Positions 1 to 6,004 of a stretch of 6,004 nucleotides of DNA are shown here, piece by piece (position 1 is the stretch's first letter; the number at the start of each line of letters is the position of its first letter). A model generated the notes under the pieces. It did not search any database. It was not told the origin of the DNA and saw nothing but the letters and a program-made list of their open reading frames with translations. Origin of the DNA: Opitutia bacterium (lineage in GTDB: Bacteria > Verrucomicrobiota > Verrucomicrobiia > Opitutales > UBA953). The stretch spans positions 1-6,004 of the forward strand of contig CANHHS010000090.1 of assembly GCA_947460445.1 (NCBI GenBank), in the 5' to 3' direction. Position numbers and translations under genes: made by a program.

Positions 1-1173
1 AAGGCCATGGGCAGGAAAGCCAGTGACACGAAACGTTGTCGGGATGCCAACTGAATTACAAATAAAGAGGTAACGATTCGCACCGTAAGCACGCTCATCT
101 TTCGTCCAAGGGTACAGCGTGCCTACTTTTCCTTCGTCCGCTTTTGTCGTATTTGCCTCCAAGGCATTACGAGCTGAAGAACCTAAAGGGTATGCATGAC
201 GCTCTTCGACCGTCGTAACTTTAAGGTCGTTTCGTTTTTCCCCAAACAGAAACACCTGACTTAACGCACGGTCTCCGTTTAACTCACGTCCACATTGGGC
301 GTAGGCACTATACCACTCTTTCCATGTTGCCTTCACTTCGTTGCGCGGAAACAGCGACCAAAGCAACATGCCATCTGCACCTGACATCATCCCGAGGTAA
401 ACATCGTGTCGAACCCAAGGCGTAATCAATCCGCGGTCGGCGGGTTCTGGATCGCGAGCGAGCTCGGGCATATTCAAAACGACCTTGCCCTTACCTGCCC
501 TATCTGCCGCCAAGCGCATCTGTTCAATCGACCAACGAACCCAAGCTCGGTTGTCTTTTTGACCAGCTCCATTGGCATAGCAACCCTTCGCAACAACATC
601 AACTAAGGGCGCAATGTTTGCCAGAGAGTTCGCATCGCGGTGATTCGGATTATAAAGAAAAATTGGCCGATGTTTTGTGTCGTTTGCGCGAATCGTATCG
701 GCGACTGCCTTGAGGTAATCCATTTCGTTTTTACGCCACGGACGAAGCTCTTCGGGTTGTACTGCCCACATCACTAAGTGCTGGGCACCATCGTGAGCCT
801 TAACAACTGCCGCTACGCGTAGTCGAACTTCATCGAGTGAAATCTTCGAAGCCGCGTCCCAGCTACCACTGCTATTGCCTTCAAAAGCACCTACTTGAAG
901 AACATACGGAAGCCCGGCCTTTTCGCAGGCAGCCGCCTGTCGTTCGTTGCTCCCACCATACGCTGGGCCGACGACAGTGAAACCATTGGCTAAATCACGC
1001 ACACCTTGACCCGAGTACCCCGCATAGACCATACGTCGGCCTTGTGGATAGAATTGCTGAGGATCCAACCCGGCACCCTTGTCAGCAGCGGGTTTCAAAA
1101 ACGCATCCCTCTCTGCCATTGATGGCTTACAAGCAATGAGCGTGAGTGTACTTAAAATTAAAAGTAGCCGCAT
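1..1173 (-). CDS. Putative lipoprotein with a glycoside-hydrolase-like TIM barrel (3' end cut by window edge)
   Basis: The frame is open from the ATG at 1173 to the left edge (391 codons, no stop), so the C-terminus is missing. Residues 1-14 are a short, hydrophobic lipoprotein signal (MRLLLIL...) ending in the lipobox LIAC, with Cys15 as the predicted lipidated residue; the product should be exported and membrane anchored. Alternating strand-like segments fit an eight-stranded barrel: about 46-55, 65-73, 88-97, 133-142 (VMWAVQPEE), 170-177, 191-200, 230-239 (VVLNMPELA) and 267-275 (DGMLLWSLF). By analogy with clan A glycoside hydrolases, Glu141 or Glu142 after strand 4 and Glu237 after strand 7 are candidate catalytic acids; this is inference. 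After about residue 300 a beta-rich region seems to begin. I do not recognise a named family, and a non-catalytic sugar-binding or putative hydrolase role is equally possible. It lies 41 bases after the hydroxyproline genes on the same strand and may be co-transcribed. No Shine-Dalgarno motif precedes the start. Confidence 0.72.
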   Translation of the reverse strand, partial: MRLLLILSTLTLIACKPSMAERDAFLKPAADKGAGLDPQQFYPQGRRMVYAGYSGQGVRDLANGFTVVGPAYGGSNERQAAACEKAGLPYVLQVGAFEGNSSGSWDAASKISLDEVRLRVAAVVKAHDGAQHLVMWAVQPEELRPWRKNEMDYLKAVADTIRANDTKHRPIFLYNPNHRDANSLANIAPLVDVVAKGCYANGAGQKDNRAWVRWSIEQMRLAADRAGKGKVVLNMPELARDPEPADRGLITPWVRHDVYLGMMSGADGMLLWSLFPRNEVKATWKEWYSAYAQCGRELNGDRALSQVFLFGEKRNDLKVTTVEERHAYPLGSSARNALEANTTKADEGKVGTLYPWTKDERAYGANRYLFICNSVGIPTTFRVTGFPAHGL

Positions 1174-1193
1174 GTTAACAAGCACAGGACAGC

Positions 1194-1205
1194 AGAATCG
1201 ATTCT
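1194..1205. repeat. 12-bp perfect palindrome in the gap before the lipoprotein gene
   Basis: AGAATCGATTCT reads the same on both strands. It overlaps a second palindrome, CTCTAGAG, at 1204-1211, and a third, TTAATTAA, covers the end of the aldehyde dehydrogenase gene at 1215-1222. All sit in or beside the 41-base gap (1174-1214) between that gene and the lipoprotein start. None has a loop or a T-tract, so they do not look like an intrinsic terminator. A binding site for a dimeric regulator is possible, but short palindromes also arise by chance in AT-rich spacers. Confidence 0.35.
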
Positions 1206-1214
1206 CTAGAGTAA

Positions 1215-2798
1215 TTAATTAACCGTCTTCCCGTCCACTTTACGCGAAATTCCCAACGGATTACTTGCTTGCAGTTCAGAGGGTAACGCGGAGTCGATAA
1301 ACGACTGAAAGCAGACAAGACGGGTAAAGCGATAGATGGCATTGGAGCCAACGGATGTGGAGCGTCCATCTGAGAGCGATGGGTATGGACCACCGTGCAC
1401 GATTGCGTGCGAAACTTCGACGCCCGTGGGGAATCCGTTGAGGACAACCCGCCCAGCCAAAGTGGCAAGTTGGGCAACGAGATCTGCGTTAGCTGCGAGT
1501 TCAGTATCCGTCGCATGGAGTGTGGCGGTGAGGTTGCCCTCAAGGCCGGCGAGTACTTCGCGGAGTTGGGCAGCGTTGTCACACCATACCACGAGGGAGC
1601 ACGGACCGAAGATTTCGCCCTGCAGCACAGGATCAGCGAGGAAGTCTTTAGCTCCGACAGCGAGCAAAGCGGGTTCAGCACGATTGGGTTGGCCGCTATG
1701 GGCTGCGCGAGCGAGCACCTGCACGCCCTTATGAGCAATACGCGAGGCAAGGCCCGACTGGTATGCCTTAGCGATGCCTGTGTGAAGCATGACGCCTTCA
1801 GCTGCACCCTTAAAGGCTTCCGCTAACTTCTGCGCAAAGGCTTCTACGGAAGGAGATCGTGTCAAAAGTATCAAGCCGGGTTGCGTGCAAAATTGACCGA
1901 CGCCGAGCGTACAAGAGCCGAGCAAGCCGGTGACAATGGCGTCACCGCGTGAAGCTATAGCGCCTTCCAATAATACCACAGGGTTCACACTGCTCATTTC
2001 AGCATAAACGGGAATAGGCATCGACCGCGCAGCGGCTATATCCATTAAAGCACGCCCACCTGATCGGGAACCCGTGAAACCAATCGCTCGAAGTTCAGGT
2101 GCACGCGCGAGGTGCTGTCCAATGGTGCGACCATCTCCAACCAACATTGAAAATGTACCTTCGGGGAGGCCCGCCGCACGAACCGCATCGACAATTAAAC
2201 CACCTACCAGTTCGGCAGTTCCTGGGTGCGCAGGATGCGCGACAACAATCACTGGACAACCCGCTGCAAGTGCTGAGGCTGTATCGCCACCAGCGACTGA
2301 ATACGCGAACGGGAAGTTGCTCGCACAAAAAACCGCGACAGGGCCGAGCGCACGGCACATCGAACGGTGATCAGGCTTGGGCACAGGTTTGCGGTCTGGA
2401 TTGGCGGTTTCAATACGTGCATCAACCCAGTCACCTTTTTCGACTAAATCCGCAAAGAGGCGAAGTTGTCCGACTGTGCGACCAATTTCACCTAAACAGC
2501 GTGCTTCGGGTAACGCAGTTTCAAGCTGCGCGCGGGCAGCCAACACTGGCGCAGATGCCTCAATACGTGAAGCAATGTCGCGCAGAAATAGCGCCTTCGT
2601 TTTGCCACTTTGAGCGGCTAAAATTGGCGACGCATGACCCGCACGTTTTGCAGCCTGGTCAACTTCGGCCAAACTTGCGGTGTGAAAAACTGGCTCAAGC
2701 GAAGCTGTTGTTGCAGGATTGATTCCCGTAAACGTCACTCCGCCTTTTTGACCACGAGCAAAGCCCAGAAATGACAGGCCAGCGAGTGAATGGTTCAT
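1215..2798 (-). CDS. lhpG: 2,5-dioxovalerate (alpha-ketoglutarate semialdehyde) dehydrogenase
   Basis: This 527-residue NAD(P)-dependent aldehyde dehydrogenase would oxidise alpha-ketoglutarate semialdehyde to 2-oxoglutarate, the last step of hydroxyproline breakdown, in the cytoplasm. The length matches the semialdehyde dehydrogenase type found in hydroxyproline and sugar-acid operons. Visible motifs are the catalytic Asn161 (CASNFPFAYS), the cofactor loop FTGSRSGGRA (241-250), the general base Glu267 (VYAEMSSVNP), the nucleophile Cys304 (GVGQFCTQPG), Glu395 (QGEIFGP), and the subfamily-typical C-terminus with GFPTGVEVSHA (455-465) and HGGPYPSLSDGR (468-479). The Lys that usually precedes AHPAHPGT and touches the cofactor ribose is Val186 here. 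The ATG shares its A with the TAA of the preceding deaminase gene (TAATG), so coupled translation is likely; no Shine-Dalgarno motif is seen. The symbol is given by function and context: the same enzyme type also serves D-glucarate and L-arabinose pathways, but the neighbours favour hydroxyproline. Confidence 0.92.
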   Translation of the reverse strand: MNHSLAGLSFLGFARGQKGGVTFTGINPATTASLEPVFHTASLAEVDQAAKRAGHASPILAAQSGKTKALFLRDIASRIEASAPVLAARAQLETALPEARCLGEIGRTVGQLRLFADLVEKGDWVDARIETANPDRKPVPKPDHRSMCRALGPVAVFCASNFPFAYSVAGGDTASALAAGCPVIVVAHPAHPGTAELVGGLIVDAVRAAGLPEGTFSMLVGDGRTIGQHLARAPELRAIGFTGSRSGGRALMDIAAARSMPIPVYAEMSSVNPVVLLEGAIASRGDAIVTGLLGSCTLGVGQFCTQPGLILLTRSPSVEAFAQKLAEAFKGAAEGVMLHTGIAKAYQSGLASRIAHKGVQVLARAAHSGQPNRAEPALLAVGAKDFLADPVLQGEIFGPCSLVVWCDNAAQLREVLAGLEGNLTATLHATDTELAANADLVAQLATLAGRVVLNGFPTGVEVSHAIVHGGPYPSLSDGRSTSVGSNAIYRFTRLVCFQSFIDSALPSELQASNPLGISRKVDGKTVN

Positions 2799-2800
2799 TA
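2796..2800 (-). other. TAATG stop-start overlap (deaminase to dehydrogenase)
   Basis: On the minus strand the TAA ending the deaminase gene shares one base with the ATG of the aldehyde dehydrogenase gene. The upstream bases (about 2801-2820) contain no purine-rich ribosome binding site. Re-initiation by ribosomes that finish the upstream gene is the simplest way to start here, and this supports one transcript for both genes. Confidence 0.75.
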
Positions 2801-3748
2801 ACGTGGGGACTTACGGGCAAACGACGGGCGCAGTTTTTGTGCGTCTTTATAAGTCTTCGCGCAAAGCGCGAGATCTGCCCCCGAGAGCTCAAGGCGAGGC
2901 GCACGTACCGTCGCACTGCTTCCATGAGTTTTGTTCTGAATCCATTTAATATGCTGAACGAACTTGGGAACCGTATCGAGACGGAGCATCGGGAGGAACC
3001 ACTTATACAGGGCATCGGCTTTCGCCTTGCTCGCCTTGTCGCCTTTCATGGCGAGTTCATACAGTTGTACGGATTCAGCAGGGTAAGCATTCACTAGGCC
3101 TGCAATCCAACCGCGTGCGCCAGCAGCAACGCCTTCAAGAATACAGTCGTCCATGCCAACTAGGATGGTGAGGCGGCTTCCGATTAGATTGTTCAAAGCC
3201 GTCACACGACGGGCATCGCCCGATGACTCTTTGATTGCCTCAAGGTTTTTGTGTTTCGCAGCAAGGACGGCAACTTGTTCAGGCAGGAAGTCGGTCTTAT
3301 ACGCAGGAGGGTTGTTGTAGAGCATGCAGGGCAACTTTGTTGCGCCGATAACTGCCGAGACGTGCGCTCCCATTTCACGCCAATCCGTGCTGTAAACGTA
3401 CGGAGGAAGAACCATGAGGCCTCCGCAACCGAGCATTTCAGAAACCATGGCGAGATCGACAGCCTCTTCCGTGGAGAGTGCCGCAATGCCGGGGATAATT
3501 GGCGTACCGGGAACCGCTTTTACACAGGTCTCAATCAACTCAATCTTCTCATCAAACGTTAAGGTCGCGCCTTCACCTAACGAGCCGCAAGGGACAATCC
3601 CAATGGCGCCTGAAGCAACCATCCAGCGACATTGGCGGGTGATTTCGTTAACATCCAATGAGCCATCTTTTTTAAAAGGGGTCGTGATAGCAGGAATGAC
3701 GCCCGTCCAATTAGCGCGGACAGTTTTCTTGGCGGAAGATTTTTTCAT
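2798..3748 (-). CDS. lhpC: 1-pyrroline-4-hydroxy-2-carboxylate deaminase (DapA/DHDPS superfamily)
   Basis: The 316-residue product belongs to the dihydrodipicolinate synthase/N-acetylneuraminate lyase superfamily, a Schiff-base class I aldolase-type TIM barrel. In this setting it should remove ammonia and open the ring of 1-pyrroline-4-hydroxy-2-carboxylate, giving alpha-ketoglutarate semialdehyde. Motifs are WTGVIPAITTPF (14-25), the substrate-carboxylate loop CGSLGEGATL (54-63), LYNNPP with Tyr144, and IKESSGD with Lys173 as the Schiff-base lysine. GSLGEG in place of the GTTGES of true DapA argues for a deaminase or aldolase relative rather than lysine synthesis. The ATG at 3748 is chosen because a longer reading from a TTG at 3790 adds 14 residues that do not fit the family. 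The N-terminus (MKKSSAKKTVR) and the C-terminus (ARKSPR) are short basic tails. It follows the dehydrogenase gene after 82 bases and overlaps the next gene by one base. Substrate assignment rests mostly on the neighbours. Confidence 0.9.
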   Translation of the reverse strand: MKKSSAKKTVRANWTGVIPAITTPFKKDGSLDVNEITRQCRWMVASGAIGIVPCGSLGEGATLTFDEKIELIETCVKAVPGTPIIPGIAALSTEEAVDLAMVSEMLGCGGLMVLPPYVYSTDWREMGAHVSAVIGATKLPCMLYNNPPAYKTDFLPEQVAVLAAKHKNLEAIKESSGDARRVTALNNLIGSRLTILVGMDDCILEGVAAGARGWIAGLVNAYPAESVQLYELAMKGDKASKAKADALYKWFLPMLRLDTVPKFVQHIKWIQNKTHGSSATVRAPRLELSGADLALCAKTYKDAQKLRPSFARKSPR

Positions 3749-3764
3749 AATATAAAGAATGAGA

Positions 3765-3813
3765 AGATTGCAGAGGTGCCAAATGGGCAAGCGTGAAGGA
3801 AAGCCTGCAATCT
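3765..3813. repeat. 9-bp perfect inverted repeat in the operon spacer
   Basis: AGATTGCAG at 3765-3773 is the exact reverse complement of CTGCAATCT at 3805-3813. The arms are 31 bases apart and their centres are 40 bases apart. Between them lies a smaller possible stem, TGCC (3777-3780) with GGCA (3786-3789), around a five-base loop. The element fills most of the 82-base gap (3749-3830) and ends 16 bases before the deaminase ATG. In RNA it could form a nested hairpin that affects stability or translation of the downstream genes; in DNA it could be a paired operator site. There is no T-tract as in an intrinsic terminator and I see no convincing promoter. Confidence 0.5.
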
Positions 3814-3830
3814 AATTACACGGGGGCCGC

Positions 3831-5084
3831 TCAAGCGTAGCGGTCAGGATGCACGTGGTCTAATTTCACCGACAGCGGTTCTTGGCAGATAATCTGCGCC
3901 ACAATTTCGCCTGTCACTGGACCTAAACTCAAACCCATCATCGAATGACCAGTTGCCACGACAAGGTTGTCCTTCGCAGCTGTACGTCCGAGGTAAGGCA
4001 TGCCATCGGGCGGGCAAGGACGCAGGCCTGCCCAAACCGGAAGTGTCTCAAAGTCTTTCTCCTGAAATGCTGGGTAATAACGGCAAAAGGATTTTACGAT
4101 GCCACGCACGCGTGCCGGATTCACAGTCATATCATTACCCGCAATCTCCATAGTGCCGCCAACAAGCAGTGAAGATCCCATCGGGGTCACAGCCACGCGT
4201 GCTTCCGTTAAAATCGAGCAAAACCTGGAGAGCTGTACCGGTTGCGTTACGCGCATACTGTAACCCTTCCCTGCTTGCATCGGCATACGTAAGCCTAGTT
4301 GCTCGGCGGCATCGGGCGACCAAGCACCCGCAGCGAGAACAAATTCACTCCCAGAAAATTCGCCTTGAGTTGAAACCGCTGCAACCAATCGACGGCCTTC
4401 GCTGCGCCAGCCGGTAACCTCGGCATTCCAGATAATCTTTCCTCCACGATTTAAAATGTCCTGGGTCAGTAATTGGACGAGTTTGCGCGGGTCAAAGTGT
4501 GCATCGCGCTTCATGAGCACCCCGCCCTTCACGGCGTAATCAATGCCAGGATCGCGACGGCGAAGCTCCTCGACCGTTAGTACTTCGGCAGGGACACCCA
4601 TCTCGGTTGACTTAGCGGCGAACGCAATTTCGTGTTCCAGTGCCGCTTGAGTTTGACAAAGCATCAAGAGTCCAACGTCCGCGAAATCAAAGGATTGAGG
4701 CAATTCGGCACGGTGACGAAGGTATAACTCTCGGCTGCGTAAATTAAGGTCTCGGAGAACGGGTGCGCATCGATCGACATGCTTATGGGTCGATGCTTTC
4801 CAGAATTTTAGTCCCCACGAAGCGAGTTTAAGGTCGAGTCGCGGACGAATCCAAAAAGGGCTCTCGCCGTCCAACATCCAGCGGAGACCCATCGCAACCA
4901 TACCTGGAGCAGCCAGCGGCACAAAGTGACTCGGCACAATCATACCCGCGTTACCCAACGAACATGAATCGTGGGCAGCATCGCCTCGCTCAAGCAATAC
5001 CACTTGTCGCCCGCGACGTAGTAATTCATGTGCCGCACTTAACCCGACAATACCACCGCCGACGATTACAACGGGTTGGCTCAT
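3831..5084 (-). CDS. FAD-dependent D-hydroxyproline dehydrogenase/oxidase (DadA-like, DAO family)
   Basis: The 417-residue flavoprotein should oxidise cis-4-hydroxy-D-proline to 1-pyrroline-4-hydroxy-2-carboxylate, passing electrons to the respiratory chain or oxygen. The N-terminus PVVIVGGGIVGLSAAHELL (4-22) is a Rossmann dinucleotide-binding fold, with Glu32 placed to bind the FAD ribose. SLGNAGMIVPSHFVPLAAPG (42-61) and the C-terminal GLRPCPPDGMPYLGRT (353-368) with ATGHSMMGLSLGPVTG (377-392) are typical of D-amino-acid dehydrogenases of the DAO fold. It is a single-polypeptide type; no small iron-sulphur or second flavin subunit gene is next to it, unlike the three-subunit LhpBEF enzymes. 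The ATG at 5084 is preferred over a TTG at 5102 because it starts directly before the Rossmann fold and overlaps the upstream TGA as ATGA. Other D-amino acids, such as D-proline, are possible substrates; the assignment to hydroxyproline comes from the neighbours. Confidence 0.9.
   Translation of the reverse strand: MSQPVVIVGGGIVGLSAAHELLRRGRQVVLLERGDAAHDSCSLGNAGMIVPSHFVPLAAPGMVAMGLRWMLDGESPFWIRPRLDLKLASWGLKFWKASTHKHVDRCAPVLRDLNLRSRELYLRHRAELPQSFDFADVGLLMLCQTQAALEHEIAFAAKSTEMGVPAEVLTVEELRRRDPGIDYAVKGGVLMKRDAHFDPRKLVQLLTQDILNRGGKIIWNAEVTGWRSEGRRLVAAVSTQGEFSGSEFVLAAGAWSPDAAEQLGLRMPMQAGKGYSMRVTQPVQLSRFCSILTEARVAVTPMGSSLLVGGTMEIAGNDMTVNPARVRGIVKSFCRYYPAFQEKDFETLPVWAGLRPCPPDGMPYLGRTAAKDNLVVATGHSMMGLSLGPVTGEIVAQIICQEPLSVKLDHVHPDRYA
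5081..5084 (-). other. ATGA start-stop overlap (epimerase to dehydrogenase)
   Basis: On the minus strand the ATG of the flavoprotein gene overlaps the TGA of the epimerase gene by four bases. The nearest G-rich stretch, a GGGG, lies 12 bases upstream of the ATG and is too far to be a normal ribosome binding site. The arrangement fixes the start of the flavoprotein and suggests translational coupling of the first two pathway steps. Confidence 0.8.
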
Positions 5085-6004
5085 GAATTTCGGATACCCC
5101 AAGCAAAGGGATCGCGTGCATCAAAACAGAAAGTCGACTCAGCAACGACATAAGCCGTACCCGTGATGAGCGGCTGAATCTTACCATCGTTTAATTTCCG
5201 GTATGAGGCCGTAAATACGCTGCCAATCACGCTCTCTTGCTTCCAGATTTCGCCCTCAGCCAATTTTCCGTCGGCGGCCAAGCAAGCGACTTTCGCACTC
5301 GTGCCTGTACCGCAGGGGGAACGGTCATAAGCCTTACCCGGACAAAGCACAAAGTTACGGCTATCAGCTGTAGGTGTCGGCGCAAAGAGCTCAACGTGGT
5401 CAATAACCCCTCCTTCTGCCCCCATGATTTTTTGGGCATCAAGGGCTTGGCGAACGCGCCAAGTGTAATCCGTCAGTGTATCCACGTTATCGAGTGCGAT
5501 GCGCTGACCGTGCTGTTCGATTAGGAAAAACCAGTTTCCGCCCCAGGCTATATCCCCGGAGACGACCCCGATGCCTGGGACTTCGACTTTGGCCGCTTTG
5601 GTGTGTCGATAGGACGGCACATTCGCGACAGTCACGGATCCGTCTACATGGAGCGTTGCCGAAACAGGGCCAACCGCTGTGTCGATGCGTACTTCCCCTG
5701 GTTTAACTTTACCTAAATGGGCAAGTGTAACGACTAAGCCAATCGTGCCATGGCCACACATCCAGAGCGTACCAACGTTATTAAAAAAAATGACGCCAAA
5801 CTGACATGACGGGTCGTGTGGAGGCACGAGCAAGGCACCTACCATGACGTCCGAGCCGCGTGGCTCATTCACAACTGCAGAACGAAAAGCGTCATGCTGG
5901 TCACGAAAACGCGTGAGTCTTTCGGCAACAGTGCCCACACCCAAATCAGGACCGCCCGCAACAACCACGCGTGTTGGCTCTCCGCCCGTGTGAGAGTCAA
6001 CAAC
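5081..6004 (-). CDS. lhpA: 4-hydroxyproline 2-epimerase (proline racemase superfamily; 5' end cut by window edge)
   Basis: This enzyme inverts C2 of trans-4-hydroxy-L-proline to give cis-4-hydroxy-D-proline, the entry step of the pathway. The frame runs unbroken into the right edge and shows 307 residues. It opens with VVDSHTGGEPTR, which in relatives begins about five residues after the start Met, so almost the whole protein is present and the true start lies just outside. Both catalytic cysteines are seen: Cys83 in MCGHGTIG and Cys231 in DRSPCGTGTSAK (fragment numbering). Adding about five residues gives positions near 88 and 236, as in characterised epimerases. The second Cys rules out the Cys/Thr pair of trans-3-hydroxyproline dehydratases. 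GDIAWGGNWFF (150-160), DSRNFVLCPGKAYDRSPCG and the C-terminal DPFAWGIR favour the 4-hydroxyproline epimerase branch over free proline racemase. Two residues just before Cys83 are unusual (GTLWMCGHG where I expect GYLGMCGHG). A GTG at 5968 is an internal codon, not the start. Confidence 0.93.
   Translation of the reverse strand, partial: VVDSHTGGEPTRVVVAGGPDLGVGTVAERLTRFRDQHDAFRSAVVNEPRGSDVMVGALLVPPHDPSCQFGVIFFNNVGTLWMCGHGTIGLVVTLAHLGKVKPGEVRIDTAVGPVSATLHVDGSVTVANVPSYRHTKAAKVEVPGIGVVSGDIAWGGNWFFLIEQHGQRIALDNVDTLTDYTWRVRQALDAQKIMGAEGGVIDHVELFAPTPTADSRNFVLCPGKAYDRSPCGTGTSAKVACLAADGKLAEGEIWKQESVIGSVFTASYRKLNDGKIQPLITGTAYVVAESTFCFDARDPFAWGIRNS

Noticed and set aside
406..606. 66-codon plus-strand open frame inside the lipoprotein region
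   Set aside because: It is antisense to a long minus-strand frame with a signal peptide and barrel pattern. It shows no support of its own.
1175..1807. 210-codon open frame on the minus strand
   Set aside because: It overlaps the C-terminal third of the aldehyde dehydrogenase in another frame and has a Ser/Arg/Leu-rich, motif-free translation.
1336..1826. Two plus-strand open frames (1336-1734 and 1395-1826)
   Set aside because: Both are antisense to the same dehydrogenase, with no domain pattern or start signals.
2099..2722. 207-codon open frame on the plus strand
   Set aside because: It lies wholly antisense to the aldehyde dehydrogenase, whose catalytic motifs are unmistakable. The translation has no recognisable motif and looks like a shadow frame.
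3749..3790. Upstream TTG start for the deaminase, or a promoter in this AT-rich stretch
   Set aside because: The extra 14 residues do not fit the family. TTGGCA and TATATT resemble promoter boxes but are about 22 bases apart, and the second touches the ATG, leaving no room for a transcription start.
3749..3830. Intrinsic terminator in the spacer
   Set aside because: The inverted repeat is not GC-rich, its loop is long, and no T-tract follows the 3' arm directly, so readthrough is expected.
5085..5102. TTG start for the flavoprotein adding six residues
   Set aside because: The ATG at 5084 begins right before the Rossmann fold and forms the classic ATGA overlap with the upstream gene.

Overview
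The window comes from a bacterial chromosome of mid GC content, densely coded, with all five genes on the minus strand. Transcription therefore runs from the right edge to the left. A lipoprotein signal with a lipobox points to a cell with exported lipoproteins. The lack of Shine-Dalgarno motifs before any visible start fits groups such as Bacteroidota or Verrucomicrobiota, but the taxon cannot be fixed from this sequence and I hold that only loosely.

Four genes make a complete route from trans-4-hydroxy-L-proline to 2-oxoglutarate, and they lie in reaction order. First is 4-hydroxyproline 2-epimerase (5081-6004, cut at its N-terminus by the right edge). Next is a DadA-like FAD D-hydroxyproline dehydrogenase/oxidase (3831-5084). 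Third is a DapA-superfamily pyrroline-4-hydroxy-2-carboxylate deaminase (2798-3748). Last is 2,5-dioxovalerate (alpha-ketoglutarate semialdehyde) dehydrogenase (1215-2798). The first pair overlaps as ATGA and the third and fourth genes overlap as TAATG, so both pairs look translationally coupled. An 82-base gap between genes two and three holds a perfect 9-bp inverted repeat.

Downstream, after 41 bases that carry a 12-bp palindrome, is a lipoprotein with a TIM-barrel, glycoside-hydrolase-like domain (1-1173, C-terminus cut by the left edge). It is not part of the known hydroxyproline pathway. If it belongs to the same transcript, one explanation is that the cell attacks hydroxyproline-rich glycoproteins outside and burns the released hydroxyproline inside. 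No transporter, regulator, RNA gene, mobile element or CRISPR array is visible.

I see no wholly new system. The points most worth checking are the lipoprotein partnership, a missing cofactor-binding lysine in the aldehyde dehydrogenase, unusual residues beside the first catalytic cysteine of the epimerase, and the inverted repeat inside the operon.
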